This document shows, in pieces, positions 8,126-18,429 of a stretch of DNA of 64,000 bases. Within the stretch, counting starts at the first letter, position 1; each line of letters opens with the position of its first letter. The notes beneath the pieces were generated by a model. The model worked only from the letters and a program-made list of their open reading frames with translations. It was not told where the DNA came from and did not search any database. The translations under genes were made by a program, and so were the position numbers. Source of the DNA: Gammaproteobacteria bacterium. Lineage in GTDB: Bacteria; Pseudomonadota; Gammaproteobacteria; Pseudomonadales; Pseudohongiellaceae. Location of the stretch: NCBI GenBank assembly GCA_002711845.1, contig PASF01000013.1:62001-126000 (forward strand). Reading direction: 5' to 3'.

Positions 8126-9850
8126 TCAGATGCTGCGCTGCTGGAAGCGCTGCTTTTTGCGATAGGGGAAGACGTCCGCGATGTATCCGGCCCGGATCCG
8201 GTCCTGCAACGCTACCCACCACGCCGGGTCGTACAGCTCACCGTGCAGCTTTTCAAACACATCCCGGGCATGCCGGTTGCCGGAAAAGAACAGGCTGAAC
8301 TCCTCCGGAAAAATGTCGTTGGCCGCCACGTGGTACCAGGGCTCACTGGACAACACCTGTTCGTCAGTTTGCGGCTCGGGCAGCCAGCGGAAGCGGCAAT
8401 CAGTCAGCGGGCAGATTTCGTCGTAGTCATAGAACACCACGCGACCATGGCGGGTAACACCAAAGTTCTTCAGCAGCATGTCGCCTGGGAACAGATTGCC
8501 GGCCGCCAGCTGCTTGATGGCGCTGCCGTATTCGTCCATGACACTGCGCAGCTGCTGACCGGTGCAATGCTGGACATACAGGTTAAGCGGTTGCATTTTT
8601 CGCTCAATGTAACAGTGTTTGATGACCAGCACATTGCCATGCTCTTCCAGTAGCGAGGGGACTTCTTTGCGCAGCTCGGCCAGCAATTCGCTGGAGAAAC
8701 GACGCCGGTCAAAAGCCAGGTTATTGAATTCCTGGGTATCGGCCATGCGTCCGCCCCGTTCCCAGCGCTTGACCAGCGCATAACAATGTCGGACATGCTC
8801 GCGCGTCACGGTCTTGGGTGGCGTGAAGCGTTCACGTATCAACTTGTACACATAGTCAAAATCATCGCGTGTGAAAACCTGCATCACCATGCCTTTGATG
8901 CCGGGTGCGGTGACGTAGGCGTCCTGGCTGGACAGGGTCATTTCCACAGCGCGACGATAGTAGACGGTCTTGCTGTGTTTGGGGAAACCAATGGCGCTGT
9001 AGAGTTCAAACACTTCCTTGTGAGGCATGATGTCGTGCAGGAAGTCGATGTAGGCTGAGGGGGTCGAGGCATCGACCATGAAATAACTGCGACTGAAACT
9101 GAAGACAATGCTGATATCGTCGGGGTCGTGCAGCATGGTGTCGACATAGACACCGCCCTGCTCATTGTTGAGTATTGGCAGGATGAACGGCAGGCTGATG
9201 TCGCCGCTGACAAAACGGCCAATGACGTACGCGGCCTTGTTGCGGAAGAACAGGCTCTCCAGCATTTCCACCCAGACGTCCTCCGGGGCTGGCAGCCGTG
9301 GTGCAAACTCGGTCGCAAATACCTGGCTCAGAAAGCGCAGATCACGACCTTTGTTTTCAAAGGCAATGCTGAAACCGCAATTGTCCAGAATGTGGTCAAA
9401 CGTTGCCGTGGCGTCATGCGCAAACGCAAACCGTAACAGCACATCCTCGCCGGGCAGAGCGCTCAGCTGTGGCGCTGGGTGCATGACAAAGGCATGCAGG
9501 TCGCGAATCTGCTGGTGGGCAAACACGTAACAATAGACTGAATTGAAAAATGTCTGGGTGATCTCGAAATTGCGGTGTCCCTGGATAATGCGGGCAAACT
9601 CGGCCTTGGCCTGTTGCCACAGGTCACGGTCGCGCAAATCCTGGCCGGTGATATCGCGGGCACTGTCAGCGACGCTGATGACTTTCTGTTTGTAAAGATC
9701 AAGTCGCTGGCCCATGGCGGTCTGCACGTCCTGCCAGTCCGCCCGCTCAAACCGCCCTTGCGCGCCATAGGTAATATTCTTGTATTCGGCGAAAAACGCA
9801 TCAAAACCATTAAGTATGGCCTTGGCCAGTCGGCGGGCGGTTCTGTTCAT
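8126..9850 (-). CDS. aceK: Isocitrate dehydrogenase kinase/phosphatase
   Basis: 574 residues from ATG 9850 (MNRTARRLAKAILNGFDAFF); a longer frame from 9913 would run back into aceA and is not needed. AceK phosphorylates and dephosphorylates isocitrate dehydrogenase, sending isocitrate either into the TCA cycle or the glyoxylate shunt. Visible family features include the eukaryote-like kinase part with VIKHCYIERKMQPLNLYV and the metal-binding stretch VFYDYDEICPLTDCRF near residue 460-480. The length matches the E. coli enzyme. It starts four bases after the aceA stop, so aceA-aceK is an operon. Confidence 0.95.
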   Translation of the reverse strand: MNRTARRLAKAILNGFDAFFAEYKNITYGAQGRFERADWQDVQTAMGQRLDLYKQKVISVADSARDITGQDLRDRDLWQQAKAEFARIIQGHRNFEITQTFFNSVYCYVFAHQQIRDLHAFVMHPAPQLSALPGEDVLLRFAFAHDATATFDHILDNCGFSIAFENKGRDLRFLSQVFATEFAPRLPAPEDVWVEMLESLFFRNKAAYVIGRFVSGDISLPFILPILNNEQGGVYVDTMLHDPDDISIVFSFSRSYFMVDASTPSAYIDFLHDIMPHKEVFELYSAIGFPKHSKTVYYRRAVEMTLSSQDAYVTAPGIKGMVMQVFTRDDFDYVYKLIRERFTPPKTVTREHVRHCYALVKRWERGGRMADTQEFNNLAFDRRRFSSELLAELRKEVPSLLEEHGNVLVIKHCYIERKMQPLNLYVQHCTGQQLRSVMDEYGSAIKQLAAGNLFPGDMLLKNFGVTRHGRVVFYDYDEICPLTDCRFRWLPEPQTDEQVLSSEPWYHVAANDIFPEEFSLFFSGNRHARDVFEKLHGELYDPAWWVALQDRIRAGYIADVFPYRKKQRFQQRSI

Positions 9851-9854
9851 GCCG

Positions 9855-11210
9855 TTATGAAACCTTCTGCAGTGTGGCCCTGTCAGCGAACTGCTCTTCC
9901 TCGGTTGAACCACGCATGGCGGTCACGGACGATCGTCCACCCTGGATCACGGTAGTGACATCATCAAAATAGCCGGTGCCGACTTCCTGCTGGTGCGAGA
10001 CGAAGGTGTACCCCTTGGCGGCATCAGCGAATTCTTTTTCCTGCAGTTCGACGTAAGCCGCCATGTCCCGACGGGCGTAATCATAGGCAAGATTGAACAT
10101 GCCGTTCCACATATTGTGAATGCCTGCCAGCGTGATGAACTGGAATTTATACCCCATGGCGCTGAGTTCGCGCTGGAATTTGGCAATGGTGGCATCGTCC
10201 AGGTTCTTTTTCCAGTTGAACGACGGGGAGCAGTTATAGGACAGCATCTGGTCCGGGAAATCCTTTTTGATGGCCTCGGCAAATTTTTTCGCTTCTGCCA
10301 GTGACGGGGTGGCCGTTTCGCACCAGAGCAGGTCGGCGTAAGGCGCGTATGCCAGTCCGCGCGAAATGGCCTGATCGATACCGGGGCGGGTTTTGTAGAA
10401 GCCTTCGGGGGTGCGGTCGCCGACAACAAAAGGTGCGTCATATGGATCACAGTCGGAGGTAATCAGGTCAGCGGCGTTGGCATCGGTGCGGGCCAGAACA
10501 ATGGTCGGCACACCTTCAACATCGGCGGCCAGGCGTGCCGATACCAGTTTCTGCACCGCTTCCTGGGTCGGCACCAGGACTTTGCCGCCCATGTGGCCGC
10601 ATTTCTTTACGGATGCCAGCTGGTCCTCGAAGTGCACCCCGGCCGCGCCGTTGCGAATCATGTTCTTCATCAATTCGTAAGCATTCAGCACGCCGCCAAA
10701 ACCGGCTTCGGCATCGGCGACAATCGGCGCAAAGTAGTCAATATATGCCTCGTCGCCCGGGTTCATGCCTTTTTTCCACTGAATCTGATCGGCGCGCTCA
10801 AAGGCATTATTGATACGCCTTACCACCGTTGGCACGGAGTCTACGGCATACAGCGACTGATCCGGGTACATGGTCTCTGAGGTGTTGGCGTCAGCTGCCA
10901 CCTGCCAGCCGGACAGATAAATGGCCTGCACGCCGGCCTTGACCTGTTGCACGGCCTGCCCACCCGTCAGGGCACCCATGGCATTGACAAAATCCTTGTC
11001 CGGGCGAAAGGCCGGACGGCCGCCGTCGTTGATCAATTGCCACAGCTTCTCCGCACCTTGTCTGGCCAGGGTGTGGTCCCGCTTTACCGAGCCGCGCAAA
11101 CGGACAACATCGTCGGCGGTATAGGGTCGCTGAACACCTTGCCAGCGGGGATTGTGCGCCCAGTCCTGTTTGATGTCGGCAATTTCCTGCTCGCGATTGT
11201 AGTTACCCAT
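9855..11210 (-). CDS. aceA: Isocitrate lyase
   Basis: 451 residues from ATG 11210 ([10 protein letters not shown]), chosen because GGAGAGAGATC precedes it. The enzyme splits isocitrate to glyoxylate and succinate, the first step of the glyoxylate shunt. The catalytic signature KKCGHMGGK is present, with [14 protein letters not shown] later on. Length and motifs fit the short, E. coli-like AceA rather than the long AceA2 form. It is divergent from glcB across a 249-base gap and is followed by aceK, so both shunt enzymes and the branch-point regulator sit together. Confidence 0.96.
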   Translation of the reverse strand: MGNYNREQEIADIKQDWAHNPRWQGVQRPYTADDVVRLRGSVKRDHTLARQGAEKLWQLINDGGRPAFRPDKDFVNAMGALTGGQAVQQVKAGVQAIYLSGWQVAADANTSETMYPDQSLYAVDSVPTVVRRINNAFERADQIQWKKGMNPGDEAYIDYFAPIVADAEAGFGGVLNAYELMKNMIRNGAAGVHFEDQLASVKKCGHMGGKVLVPTQEAVQKLVSARLAADVEGVPTIVLARTDANAADLITSDCDPYDAPFVVGDRTPEGFYKTRPGIDQAISRGLAYAPYADLLWCETATPSLAEAKKFAEAIKKDFPDQMLSYNCSPSFNWKKNLDDATIAKFQRELSAMGYKFQFITLAGIHNMWNGMFNLAYDYARRDMAAYVELQEKEFADAAKGYTFVSHQQEVGTGYFDDVTTVIQGGRSSVTAMRGSTEEEQFADRATLQKVS

Positions 11211-11321
11211 GATCTCTCTCCTGTTATGAATTAGCCGCCACACCGGTAGCGATCGAAGGCAAGTCTAGGGAGCAGGCAATGATTTCTGAAATTTATTCTC
11301 GTTATTCAAACATTTTTCTTG

Positions 11322-11349
11322 TGAATGATGACCTCGTTGCCGTCATTCA
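11322..11349. promoter_or_regulatory. Dyad between aceA and glcB, candidate operator
   Basis: TGAATGA (11322-11328) and TCATTCA (11343-11349) form a perfect inverted pair 14 bases apart, in the middle of the divergent aceA/glcB promoter region. Related half-sites TTATTCA (about 11312) and TGAATAA (about 11363) flank it. The symmetry suggests a shared regulator of the glyoxylate shunt; no known regulator consensus was recognised. Confidence 0.35.
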
Positions 11350-11459
11350 TTAAATATATACAGTGAATAAAAAGGATAAATTTGCCGAATTACTGATCGC
11401 TGTCTAGGATGCAGAGAAAACCATCAGGTCTTACATATTGCCAAATTCAGGAGTCCGAC

Positions 11460-13736
11460 ATGAGTACCTTGCCCACTTTGCAACCGGCCATGACCCATGT
11501 GCCGACACGTCTGGGGAACCTGCAGGTGGCGGACGTGCTGATCCGCTTCGTAGAGGACGAACTGTTGCCGGGCACAGGCCTGTCTGCGCGTCGGTTCTGG
11601 CAGGGGCTGGCGACCCTGATGGCCGAGCTCGGCGCCGAAAATCAGGCGTTGCTGCAGCGACGTGAAGACTTGCAAACCCGCATGGATGCATGGCACCGGG
11701 CAAACCCCGGGCCGGTGCAGGATATGGAAGCGTACACGGACTTCCTTAAGCATATCGGCTACCTCGTCCCCGAGCCGGTGTCGGTCAAGGTGACCACGCG
11801 GGGTGTTGATGCCGAAATCGCCGACCTTGCCGGTCCGCAGCTGGTGGTACCGGTGATGAACGCGCGTTACGCCCTCAACGCTGCCAATGCACGTTGGGGC
11901 AGCCTTTATGACGCATTGTATGGCAGCGACGTGATACCGGAGACTGACGGCGCCGGCCGGCAGGGCCCTTATAACCCGGTGCGGGGCGCAAAGGTCATCG
12001 GCGCGGGCCGGGATCTGCTTGACCGGATTGTGCCCCTGGCAACGGGCAGCCATCATCAGGCGCAACGCTATTTTCTGAGTCCCACGGAAACTCCCGAGGG
12101 ACTCAGAATGACGCTGTCCGTCGCCCTTGCAGGCGGGCAGCAGGCAGTGCTGCGATCACCACAGCAGTTCTCCGGTTACCTGGGTGATCCGGCCTGCCCG
12201 GGCCATATCCTGCTGATCAATAACGGGCTGCATATCGACCTGCAACTTGATCCGACGCACCCGATCGGGCAGCAGGATGCGGCGAGCATCAAGGATATAG
12301 TGCTGGAGTCTGCACTGACCACCATTCAGGACTGCGAGGACTCGGTGGCGGCCGTTGATGCCGACGACAAGGTGCTGGTGTATCGGAACTGGCTGGGGCT
12401 GATGACCGGGTCGCTGACGGACAGTTTCATCAAGCGGGGCGACACCGTGCGCAGGTCTTTGCAGGCGGATCGCCAGTTCGTTTCTGCGGCCGGGCAGCCG
12501 CTGCGTCTGCCCGGCCGGAGTCTGATGCTGGTTCGCAACGTGGGCCACCTGATGACCACTGACGCTGTGCTTGATGCCCGCGGTGCCCCCGTGCCGGAAG
12601 GTATTCTGGACGGACTGGTCACTGCGGCGGCAGCGCTGCACGACCTGAGTGCCCGCGGCAATCGCATCCGCAACTCCCGTGAAGGCAGTGTCTATATTGT
12701 CAAACCGAAAATGCACGGGCCTGAGGAAGTTGCGTTCACTTGCCGCCTGTTTGGTCATATCGAGCAGGTGCTGGGCATGTCCCGCGGCACCCTGAAGCTG
12801 GGCATTATGGATGAGGAACGACGGACCAGCGTCAATCTCAAGGCCTGCATTGCCGCTGCCAGTGACCGGGTCATTTTCATCAATACCGGTTTTCTGGATC
12901 GCACGGGTGACGAAATTCATACCTGCATGGAAGCCGGACCGGTCGTCCGCAAGGTGAATATGAAAACGCAGCGCTGGATAGGTGCCTATGAAGACCGGAA
13001 CGTCACTACCGGGCTGGCATGTGGCCTGGCCGGGCGCGGTCAGATCGGCAAGGGCATGTGGGCCATGCCTGATAACATGGCGCAAATGCTGCGCGAAAAG
13101 ATCGCCCATCCGCAGGCGGGCGCCAGCTGCGCCTGGGTGCCGTCACCGACAGCCGCAACGCTGCATGTCTTGCATTATCATCAGGTCTCAGTGGCTGAAC
13201 GACAGGCGCAGCTGCAGCACAGCCGGCCGGCAGCGCTGGATGATCTGCTCACGCCGCCGTTGGCAGAGGCGCCCGAATGGACAGCAGCCGAGATAGACGC
13301 CGAACTGGAGAACAATGTGCAGGGGGTGTTGGGCTATGTTGTGCGCTGGATTGACATGGGCATCGGCTGCTCCAAGGTGCCTGATATTCACAATGTCGGC
13401 CTGATGGAGGACAGGGCAACGCTTCGTATCTCCTGTCAGCATCTGGGGAACTGGTTGCGGCACGGCGTCTGCAGTCGCGAGCAGGTCATGGCCACACTGA
13501 GGCGGATGGCGCCGGTGGTAGACGCGCAGAACAGACACGACCCCGCTTATCAGCCCATGGCTGACGACCTCGCTGACAGCATCGCCTTTCAGGCCGCCAG
13601 TGAGTTGATCTTCAAGGCAGCCGAACAACCGAGTGGGTACACTGAACCGGTTCTGCATTCACGGCGTAAACAGTTCAAGACACGCATTTGTCAGCGCCCT
13701 GAGGCTGAAGTGGGCTGCGTCGGTGTCGGTAGTTGA
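11460..13736 (+). CDS. glcB: Malate synthase G
   Basis: 758 residues from ATG 11460 ([15 protein letters not shown]), with AGGAG upstream; the frame is open further up to 11409 but without a better start. It condenses glyoxylate with acetyl-CoA to malate. Family landmarks include [36 protein letters not shown] and the long TIM-barrel insert typical of isoform G. The end is slightly long: the usual C-terminus near [14 protein letters not shown] is followed by ~19 extra residues ([18 protein letters not shown]). It pairs with the divergent aceA to complete the shunt. Confidence 0.96.
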   Translation: MSTLPTLQPAMTHVPTRLGNLQVADVLIRFVEDELLPGTGLSARRFWQGLATLMAELGAENQALLQRREDLQTRMDAWHRANPGPVQDMEAYTDFLKHIGYLVPEPVSVKVTTRGVDAEIADLAGPQLVVPVMNARYALNAANARWGSLYDALYGSDVIPETDGAGRQGPYNPVRGAKVIGAGRDLLDRIVPLATGSHHQAQRYFLSPTETPEGLRMTLSVALAGGQQAVLRSPQQFSGYLGDPACPGHILLINNGLHIDLQLDPTHPIGQQDAASIKDIVLESALTTIQDCEDSVAAVDADDKVLVYRNWLGLMTGSLTDSFIKRGDTVRRSLQADRQFVSAAGQPLRLPGRSLMLVRNVGHLMTTDAVLDARGAPVPEGILDGLVTAAAALHDLSARGNRIRNSREGSVYIVKPKMHGPEEVAFTCRLFGHIEQVLGMSRGTLKLGIMDEERRTSVNLKACIAAASDRVIFINTGFLDRTGDEIHTCMEAGPVVRKVNMKTQRWIGAYEDRNVTTGLACGLAGRGQIGKGMWAMPDNMAQMLREKIAHPQAGASCAWVPSPTAATLHVLHYHQVSVAERQAQLQHSRPAALDDLLTPPLAEAPEWTAAEIDAELENNVQGVLGYVVRWIDMGIGCSKVPDIHNVGLMEDRATLRISCQHLGNWLRHGVCSREQVMATLRRMAPVVDAQNRHDPAYQPMADDLADSIAFQAASELIFKAAEQPSGYTEPVLHSRRKQFKTRICQRPEAEVGCVGVGS

Positions 13737-13777
13737 CTCTCATGATGCAATGGAAGGTTGGTTAAATTCGACGTTTG

Positions 13778-13816
13778 TGCCCGGTTCAGGGTTGACTTGA
13801 GCCGGGCATTTTTTTT
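13778..13816 (+). terminator. Intrinsic terminator after glcB
   Basis: GCCCGG (13779-13784) pairs with CCGGGC (13802-13807), with extra TTCAGG/CTTGA pairing inside. A run of eight T follows on the plus strand (13809-13816). It lies about 40 bases after the glcB stop. Confidence 0.85.
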
Positions 13817-13916
13817 GCGGGTTGACCTCGTTGGCAGGAGTACCTCAAATAGTTTGTTCTGGCTCATGCTGTCACTGCCGGGATTTGTCATAATAAGTCC
13901 TGTTTATTGAAAACGG

Positions 13917-14876
13917 ATGTCTATTCGGCGTATGAATCTGTCGCGCATTGATCTCAATCTGCTGGTGTATCTGGACACACTGCTGCGGGTGAAAAACGTA
14001 ACCCGCGCGGCAGAACAGCTTGGCATTACCCAGCCAGCGCTCAGCAATGGCCTGCGTCGACTGCGAGACCTGTTCAGAGACCCATTGCTGGTAAGAACCA
14101 GCGAAGGCATGACGCCCACCGAGAGGGCGCTTGAGTTGCAACCGCAGGTTCGCGAAATTCTGGCAGCCGTGGAGCAGGCGGTATTACCGGTAACCGAATT
14201 CAATGCTGCCGACAGCCAGCGGGTGTTCCGCATCATGGCCAGCGACTACGCGGAAGCCACCTTGCTGGCACCGCTTTTGGCGGGATTGCGGGAACTGGCA
14301 CCGGATATCTGCCTGGACGTGCTGACGCCCAGCGATGTCAGCTTTCAGGACCTGGAACAAGGCAAGGTGGACATGGCGATCAACCGCTTTGATCGGCTGC
14401 CGCAGACCTTTCATCAGGCCAGCTTGTGGCACGATGGCTTTTCCTGTCTGTTCAGCCCGGATAATCCGATTGCAGACGATTTTTCTCTGGATGCCTATTT
14501 GTCTGCCGCCCATATCTGGGTCAGCAAGACCGGTGTTGGCGCGGGCCGCGGCATGAGCCGGCGCGACGGGCAGCGCATGGGCTGGGTTGACGAGGCATTG
14601 GCAGAAATGAGGGTCACAAGGCGCATCCGGGTATTCACCCGTCATTACCAGGTGGCTGCGCTGCTGGCCACCCAGCCTGATCTGGTGGCGACATTGCCCA
14701 CCGAGCTGGCCCGTCTGCATCAACGAGACCATGGGCTGTGTTTGCGCAAACCGCCATTCATGATCATTCCCATTGAGCTGCAGATGGCATGGAGCCCGTT
14801 GCTGCAGCATGATGCGGGACATATCTGGTTGCGCCGCCTGATTGTGTCTACCGCCCGGGATGTGTCAGGCGGCTAA
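13917..14876 (+). CDS. LysR-family transcriptional regulator
   Basis: 319 residues. The N-terminal helix-turn-helix is clear: LSRIDLNLLVYLDTLLRVKN then VTRAAEQLGITQPALSNGLR. A periplasmic-binding-protein-like effector domain (~95-310) follows. The N-terminal pattern puts it in the NodD/PcpR-like branch, the same branch as the second LysR gene near 41.8 kb. It follows glcB after that gene's terminator and is transcribed separately; a role in glyoxylate-shunt control is possible but unproven. The ATG at 13932 (MNLSRIDL) is an alternative start. Confidence 0.88.
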   Translation: MSIRRMNLSRIDLNLLVYLDTLLRVKNVTRAAEQLGITQPALSNGLRRLRDLFRDPLLVRTSEGMTPTERALELQPQVREILAAVEQAVLPVTEFNAADSQRVFRIMASDYAEATLLAPLLAGLRELAPDICLDVLTPSDVSFQDLEQGKVDMAINRFDRLPQTFHQASLWHDGFSCLFSPDNPIADDFSLDAYLSAAHIWVSKTGVGAGRGMSRRDGQRMGWVDEALAEMRVTRRIRVFTRHYQVAALLATQPDLVATLPTELARLHQRDHGLCLRKPPFMIIPIELQMAWSPLLQHDAGHIWLRRLIVSTARDVSGG

Positions 14877-14970
14877 CAGTTTTTTCCAGCGATTGGCACA
14901 TTGCGCTGAATTGAACATCAGGGCGCGTTACAATAGACATAGTCAAAACCCTGCGAACACGGAGTGATAT

Positions 14971-15396
14971 ATGACCGCAAAACAAGTGACAGATGAATTT
15001 TCAGTTGCAGAGCAGATTACTGCTGACGACGTAGATGTACTGGCCGCAGCTGGTTACAAAACCATAATCTGCAACCGGCCTGATGGCGAAGCGGCCGGCC
15101 AGCCACCCGTCTATGAAATCCAGGGTGCGGCTGAGGATCATGGTCTGGTTTTTCGTCATATACCCGTTGTCTCGGGTCAGCTGAGCATGCAGGATATCGC
15201 GGAATTTACCGCCGCCCTGGATGAATGCCCGCCGCCCGTCCTGGCTTTCTGCCGCACGGGAACCCGGTCCATACAACTTTGGGGTCTGGTCAAGGGCCTC
15301 AAGGGCATGCCGCCGCAGGAGATCGTTGAGCGCGGTGCCGCGCTGGGTTACGATCTGCGCGGCGTTGCCGGATGGCTGGCGCAACAGCAGGAGTAG
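14971..15396 (+). CDS. DUF442 / beta-lactamase-hydrolase-like phosphatase-fold protein
   Basis: 141 residues with the TIGR01244/DUF442 pattern: SVAEQITADDVDVLAAAGYK, then ICNRPDGE, and a Cys-x5-Arg loop FCRTGTRS near residue 92-99 like dual-specificity phosphatases. In other bacteria this domain is stand-alone or fused to a persulfide-dioxygenase-type metallohydrolase (Blh), and it is often found with sulfur or sulfide-response genes. Here it is followed 36 bases later by a SulP anion transporter on the same strand, which supports a sulfur-related role. The actual substrate is unknown. Confidence 0.8.
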   Translation: MTAKQVTDEFSVAEQITADDVDVLAAAGYKTIICNRPDGEAAGQPPVYEIQGAAEDHGLVFRHIPVVSGQLSMQDIAEFTAALDECPPPVLAFCRTGTRSIQLWGLVKGLKGMPPQEIVERGAALGYDLRGVAGWLAQQQE

Positions 15397-15432
15397 CCGG
15401 TATCAGTGTCCACCTGACAGAGTGAAGAATCT

Positions 15433-17145
15433 ATGGCAGCGCGTTATTTCCCTGTTCTGAGCTGGGCCAGATCCTATACGGCGCACCAGTTTTCCGACGA
15501 TCTGCTCGCATCCGTTATCGTCATGGTCATGCTGGTGCCTCAGTCGCTGGCCTATGCCATGCTGGCGGGCCTGCCGGCGGAAATGGGCCTGTATGCCAGT
15601 ATCCTGCCGCTGGTTGCCTACACTGTCTTTGGGACCAGTCGTGCACTGTCAGTGGGCCCGGTGGCCGTCATATCGTTGATGACGGCTGCCGCCATTTCCG
15701 GACTGGGTCTGACGGATCCGGCGCAGATTGTCAGCGCTGCCATGACACTGGCATTGATGTCCGGGCTGTTTCTGGTATTGATGGGTGTGCTGCGACTGGG
15801 ATTTCTTGCCAATTTTCTATCTCATCCGGTGATTGCCGGTTTTATCACGGCGTCCGGTGTGCTGATCGCTCTCGGTCAGGTGCCGGCTATCCTGGGTCTT
15901 AACGCTACCGGGCATAATTTACCGGAACAGGTTTTCGCGCTGGCTGCCGCCATCAGCGCCAACTGGCCAGCTCTCAACATGCCGACGGTCATGACCGGCG
16001 TAGCGACCCTGGTTTATCTTTTCTGGGCCCGTAGCCGCCTGGCGCCAATTTTGCGCCGGGTCGGCATGTCGGACCGGGGTGCCGTAATTGTTGCGCGACT
16101 CAGCCCGGTTGTTGCGGTGCTGGCCAGCGGCCTGGCGGCCTGGTATTTCGATCTCGGCGAGCGCGGCCTGGCATTGGTCGGTGATGTGCCTGCCGGGTTG
16201 CCGGTGCCGGGGCTGCCCGCGTTTCAGTCGATCCCCTGGATGAGCCTGGCAGGTCCTGCGCTGCTGATTGCGATTCTTGGGTTTGTGGAATCGGTATCAG
16301 TGGCGCAGGGGCTGGCGGCCCGGAAACGACAACGGATCGATCCCGACCAGGAGCTGATCGGGCTGGGTGCGTCCAATCTGGCAGCAGGCTTTTCCGGCGG
16401 GTTCCCGGTAGCCGGTGGCTTTGCGCGCTCGGTGGTCAATTTTGATGCTGGCGCGGCAACACCGGCAGCGGGCCTGTTTGCCGCCATCCTGATTGCCGCC
16501 GCGACGTTTGTGCTAATGCCGCTGTTGGCATTTTTACCCAAAGCGACGCTGGCGGCCACCATTATTGTGGCGGTCTGGTCACTGGTGGATATCAGCATTG
16601 TCAGTAAAGCCTGGCGCTATTCCCGTGCCGACTTCCTGGCGGTGACTGCCACCATCGTGCTGACCTTGCTGGTCGGGGTGGAAGCCGGTGTGGCAGCCGG
16701 TATTCTGGTCTCGGTTCTCGTGCATCTGTACAAAAGCTCCAGGCCTCATGTGGCTATTGTCGGCCAGATACCGGGCAGCGAGCATTTTCGCAATGTGGTG
16801 AGACACCAGGTGATTACTCATCCGCATATCCTGTCATTGCGCGTTGATGAAAGCCTCTATTTTGCCAATACCCGCTATCTGGAGGATCTGATCTACAAAG
16901 AGGTGTCCGAGCGCAACGATCTGCAGCATGTGATTCTGATGTGCAGCGCCGTTAACGAAATCGACCTCAGCGCCCTGGAGTCGCTGGAGGCCATTAACCG
17001 GCGACTGGATGATCTGGGTATCAAGCTGCACCTGTCCGAAGTAAAAGGGCCGGTCATGGATGCATTGCAGAAGTCGCATTTTCTGCACGATCTCAGCGGC
17101 CAGGTGTACCTGAGTCAACACCTGGCTGTGCAGGATCTGGTATAG
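15433..17145 (+). CDS. SulP-family anion transporter with STAS domain
   Basis: 570 residues. About 10-12 membrane segments begin at ~25 with the SulP signature MVMLVPQSLAYAMLAGLPAEMGLYAS. The conserved FPVAGGFARSVVNFDAGA lies in the middle. A cytosolic STAS domain occupies ~445-560 (LMCSAVNEIDLSALESLEAI). SulP proteins move sulfate, bicarbonate or other anions across the inner membrane. The 36-base gap to the DUF442 gene suggests co-transcription, favouring sulfate or another sulfur oxyanion. It ends one base before the convergent thiolase gene. Confidence 0.9.
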   Translation: MAARYFPVLSWARSYTAHQFSDDLLASVIVMVMLVPQSLAYAMLAGLPAEMGLYASILPLVAYTVFGTSRALSVGPVAVISLMTAAAISGLGLTDPAQIVSAAMTLALMSGLFLVLMGVLRLGFLANFLSHPVIAGFITASGVLIALGQVPAILGLNATGHNLPEQVFALAAAISANWPALNMPTVMTGVATLVYLFWARSRLAPILRRVGMSDRGAVIVARLSPVVAVLASGLAAWYFDLGERGLALVGDVPAGLPVPGLPAFQSIPWMSLAGPALLIAILGFVESVSVAQGLAARKRQRIDPDQELIGLGASNLAAGFSGGFPVAGGFARSVVNFDAGAATPAAGLFAAILIAAATFVLMPLLAFLPKATLAATIIVAVWSLVDISIVSKAWRYSRADFLAVTATIVLTLLVGVEAGVAAGILVSVLVHLYKSSRPHVAIVGQIPGSEHFRNVVRHQVITHPHILSLRVDESLYFANTRYLEDLIYKEVSERNDLQHVILMCSAVNEIDLSALESLEAINRRLDDLGIKLHLSEVKGPVMDALQKSHFLHDLSGQVYLSQHLAVQDLV

Positions 17146-17146
17146 G

Positions 17147-18325
17147 CTAGCGTTCTATCGCCAGCGCCACGCCCTGACCACCGCCGATGCACAGTGTTGC
17201 CAGGCCCTTGCGGGCGTCCCGGCGAATCATTTCATGAATCAGTGTTACCAGCACCCGGCAGCCGGACGCGCCAATGGGGTGGCCTAGGGCGATGGCGCCG
17301 CCATTGACGTTGACCTTGCTCATGTCCCACTGCAGCTCCTTGCCGACAGCCAGGGATTGCGCGGCAAATGCTTCGTTGGCTTCAATCAGGTCCAGCTCGT
17401 CGAGCGTCCAACCAGCCTTGGCCAGACAGCGTCGTGTCGCGGAAACCGGACCAATGCCCATGATCTTCGGGTCTACGCCGGCATTGGCCCATGCCCTGAG
17501 GGTGACCAGAGGCGTGAGCCCGGCGCGCTCGGCCGCCGCCTTGCTGCAGACAACAACGGCTGCGGCGCCATCATTCAGACCGGACGCATTGCCGGCCGTG
17601 ACAGTGCCTTCCTTTTTAAACACGGCCGGCAGGCGCGCCAGCGATTCAGCAGTGGTCCCTGCGCGTGGTCCCTGATCTTTGTCGATGACCACGGCACTGC
17701 CTTTGCGTTGGGGAATTTCCACGCCGACAATCTCGTTTTTGAATCTTCCTTCGGATATGGCATTGCTGGCTTTTTGTTGCGACAACGCTGCAAACTCATC
17801 CTGCTGCTCCCGGCTGAGCTGGTATTTCTCCGCCAGATTCTCCGCCGTGATGCCCATGTGGTATTGATTGAATGCGTCCCAAAGGCCGTCATGCAGCATG
17901 GTGTCAATGGCCTGCCAATGGCCCATTTTTTGTCCGGTGCGGGAATTGGGTAGCACATGGGCAGACTGGCTCATGTTTTCCATGCCACCCGCCACTATCA
18001 TTTCGGCATCGCCGCAAAGAATAGCCTGTGCAGCCAGGTGCACGGCCTTGAGCCCTGATCCGCACACTTTATTGATGGTCATGGCCGGCGTGTCGAAGCC
18101 CAGGCCGGCATTGACGCTTGCCTGTCGGGCCGTATTCTGACCACACCCGGCAGTAAGCACATGTCCCATAATGACCTCGTCAACCTGCTCGGCACTGATA
18201 TTGTTGGTCGCCAGCAACTGCCGGATGACCTGACTGCCCAGTCCGGCAGCAGAGATGGCGGCGAGATCGCCCTGAAATGTACCAATGGCGCTGCGTCCGG
18301 CAGCAACAATAACCAATTCCTGCAT
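17147..18325 (-). CDS. Acetyl-CoA acetyltransferase (thiolase)
   Basis: 392 residues, standard thiolase length. The nucleophile Cys lies in [15 protein letters not shown] (~residue 88), the active-site His in [14 protein letters not shown], and the second catalytic Cys in [15 protein letters not shown] at the C-terminus. The sequence resembles biosynthetic AtoB/PhaA-type enzymes that interconvert two acetyl-CoA and acetoacetyl-CoA, rather than the larger FadA or FadI proteins. It follows acs by about 100 bases on the same strand, which links it to acetyl-CoA metabolism. No polyhydroxyalkanoate synthase gene is nearby. Confidence 0.9.
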   Translation of the reverse strand: MQELVIVAAGRSAIGTFQGDLAAISAAGLGSQVIRQLLATNNISAEQVDEVIMGHVLTAGCGQNTARQASVNAGLGFDTPAMTINKVCGSGLKAVHLAAQAILCGDAEMIVAGGMENMSQSAHVLPNSRTGQKMGHWQAIDTMLHDGLWDAFNQYHMGITAENLAEKYQLSREQQDEFAALSQQKASNAISEGRFKNEIVGVEIPQRKGSAVVIDKDQGPRAGTTAESLARLPAVFKKEGTVTAGNASGLNDGAAAVVVCSKAAAERAGLTPLVTLRAWANAGVDPKIMGIGPVSATRRCLAKAGWTLDELDLIEANEAFAAQSLAVGKELQWDMSKVNVNGGAIALGHPIGASGCRVLVTLIHEMIRRDARKGLATLCIGGGQGVALAIER

Positions 18326-18429
18326 AATATCTGCCTGTAAGTCCGATTAAATAAAAGAAAATGTCGTCTGCCGATTAAATCCGTCCACTGTCATTGCACG
18401 CGCCGGATCTCGCCGATGAAGAAGCACGG

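Noticed and set aside
12156-13109. 317-residue minus-strand ORF inside glcB
   Set aside because: Antisense shadow produced by high GC; glcB carries clear malate synthase motifs.
14901-14934. Sigma-70 promoter before the DUF442 gene (TTGAAC and TACAAT)
   Set aside because: The spacing is only 12 bases, too short for a normal promoter.
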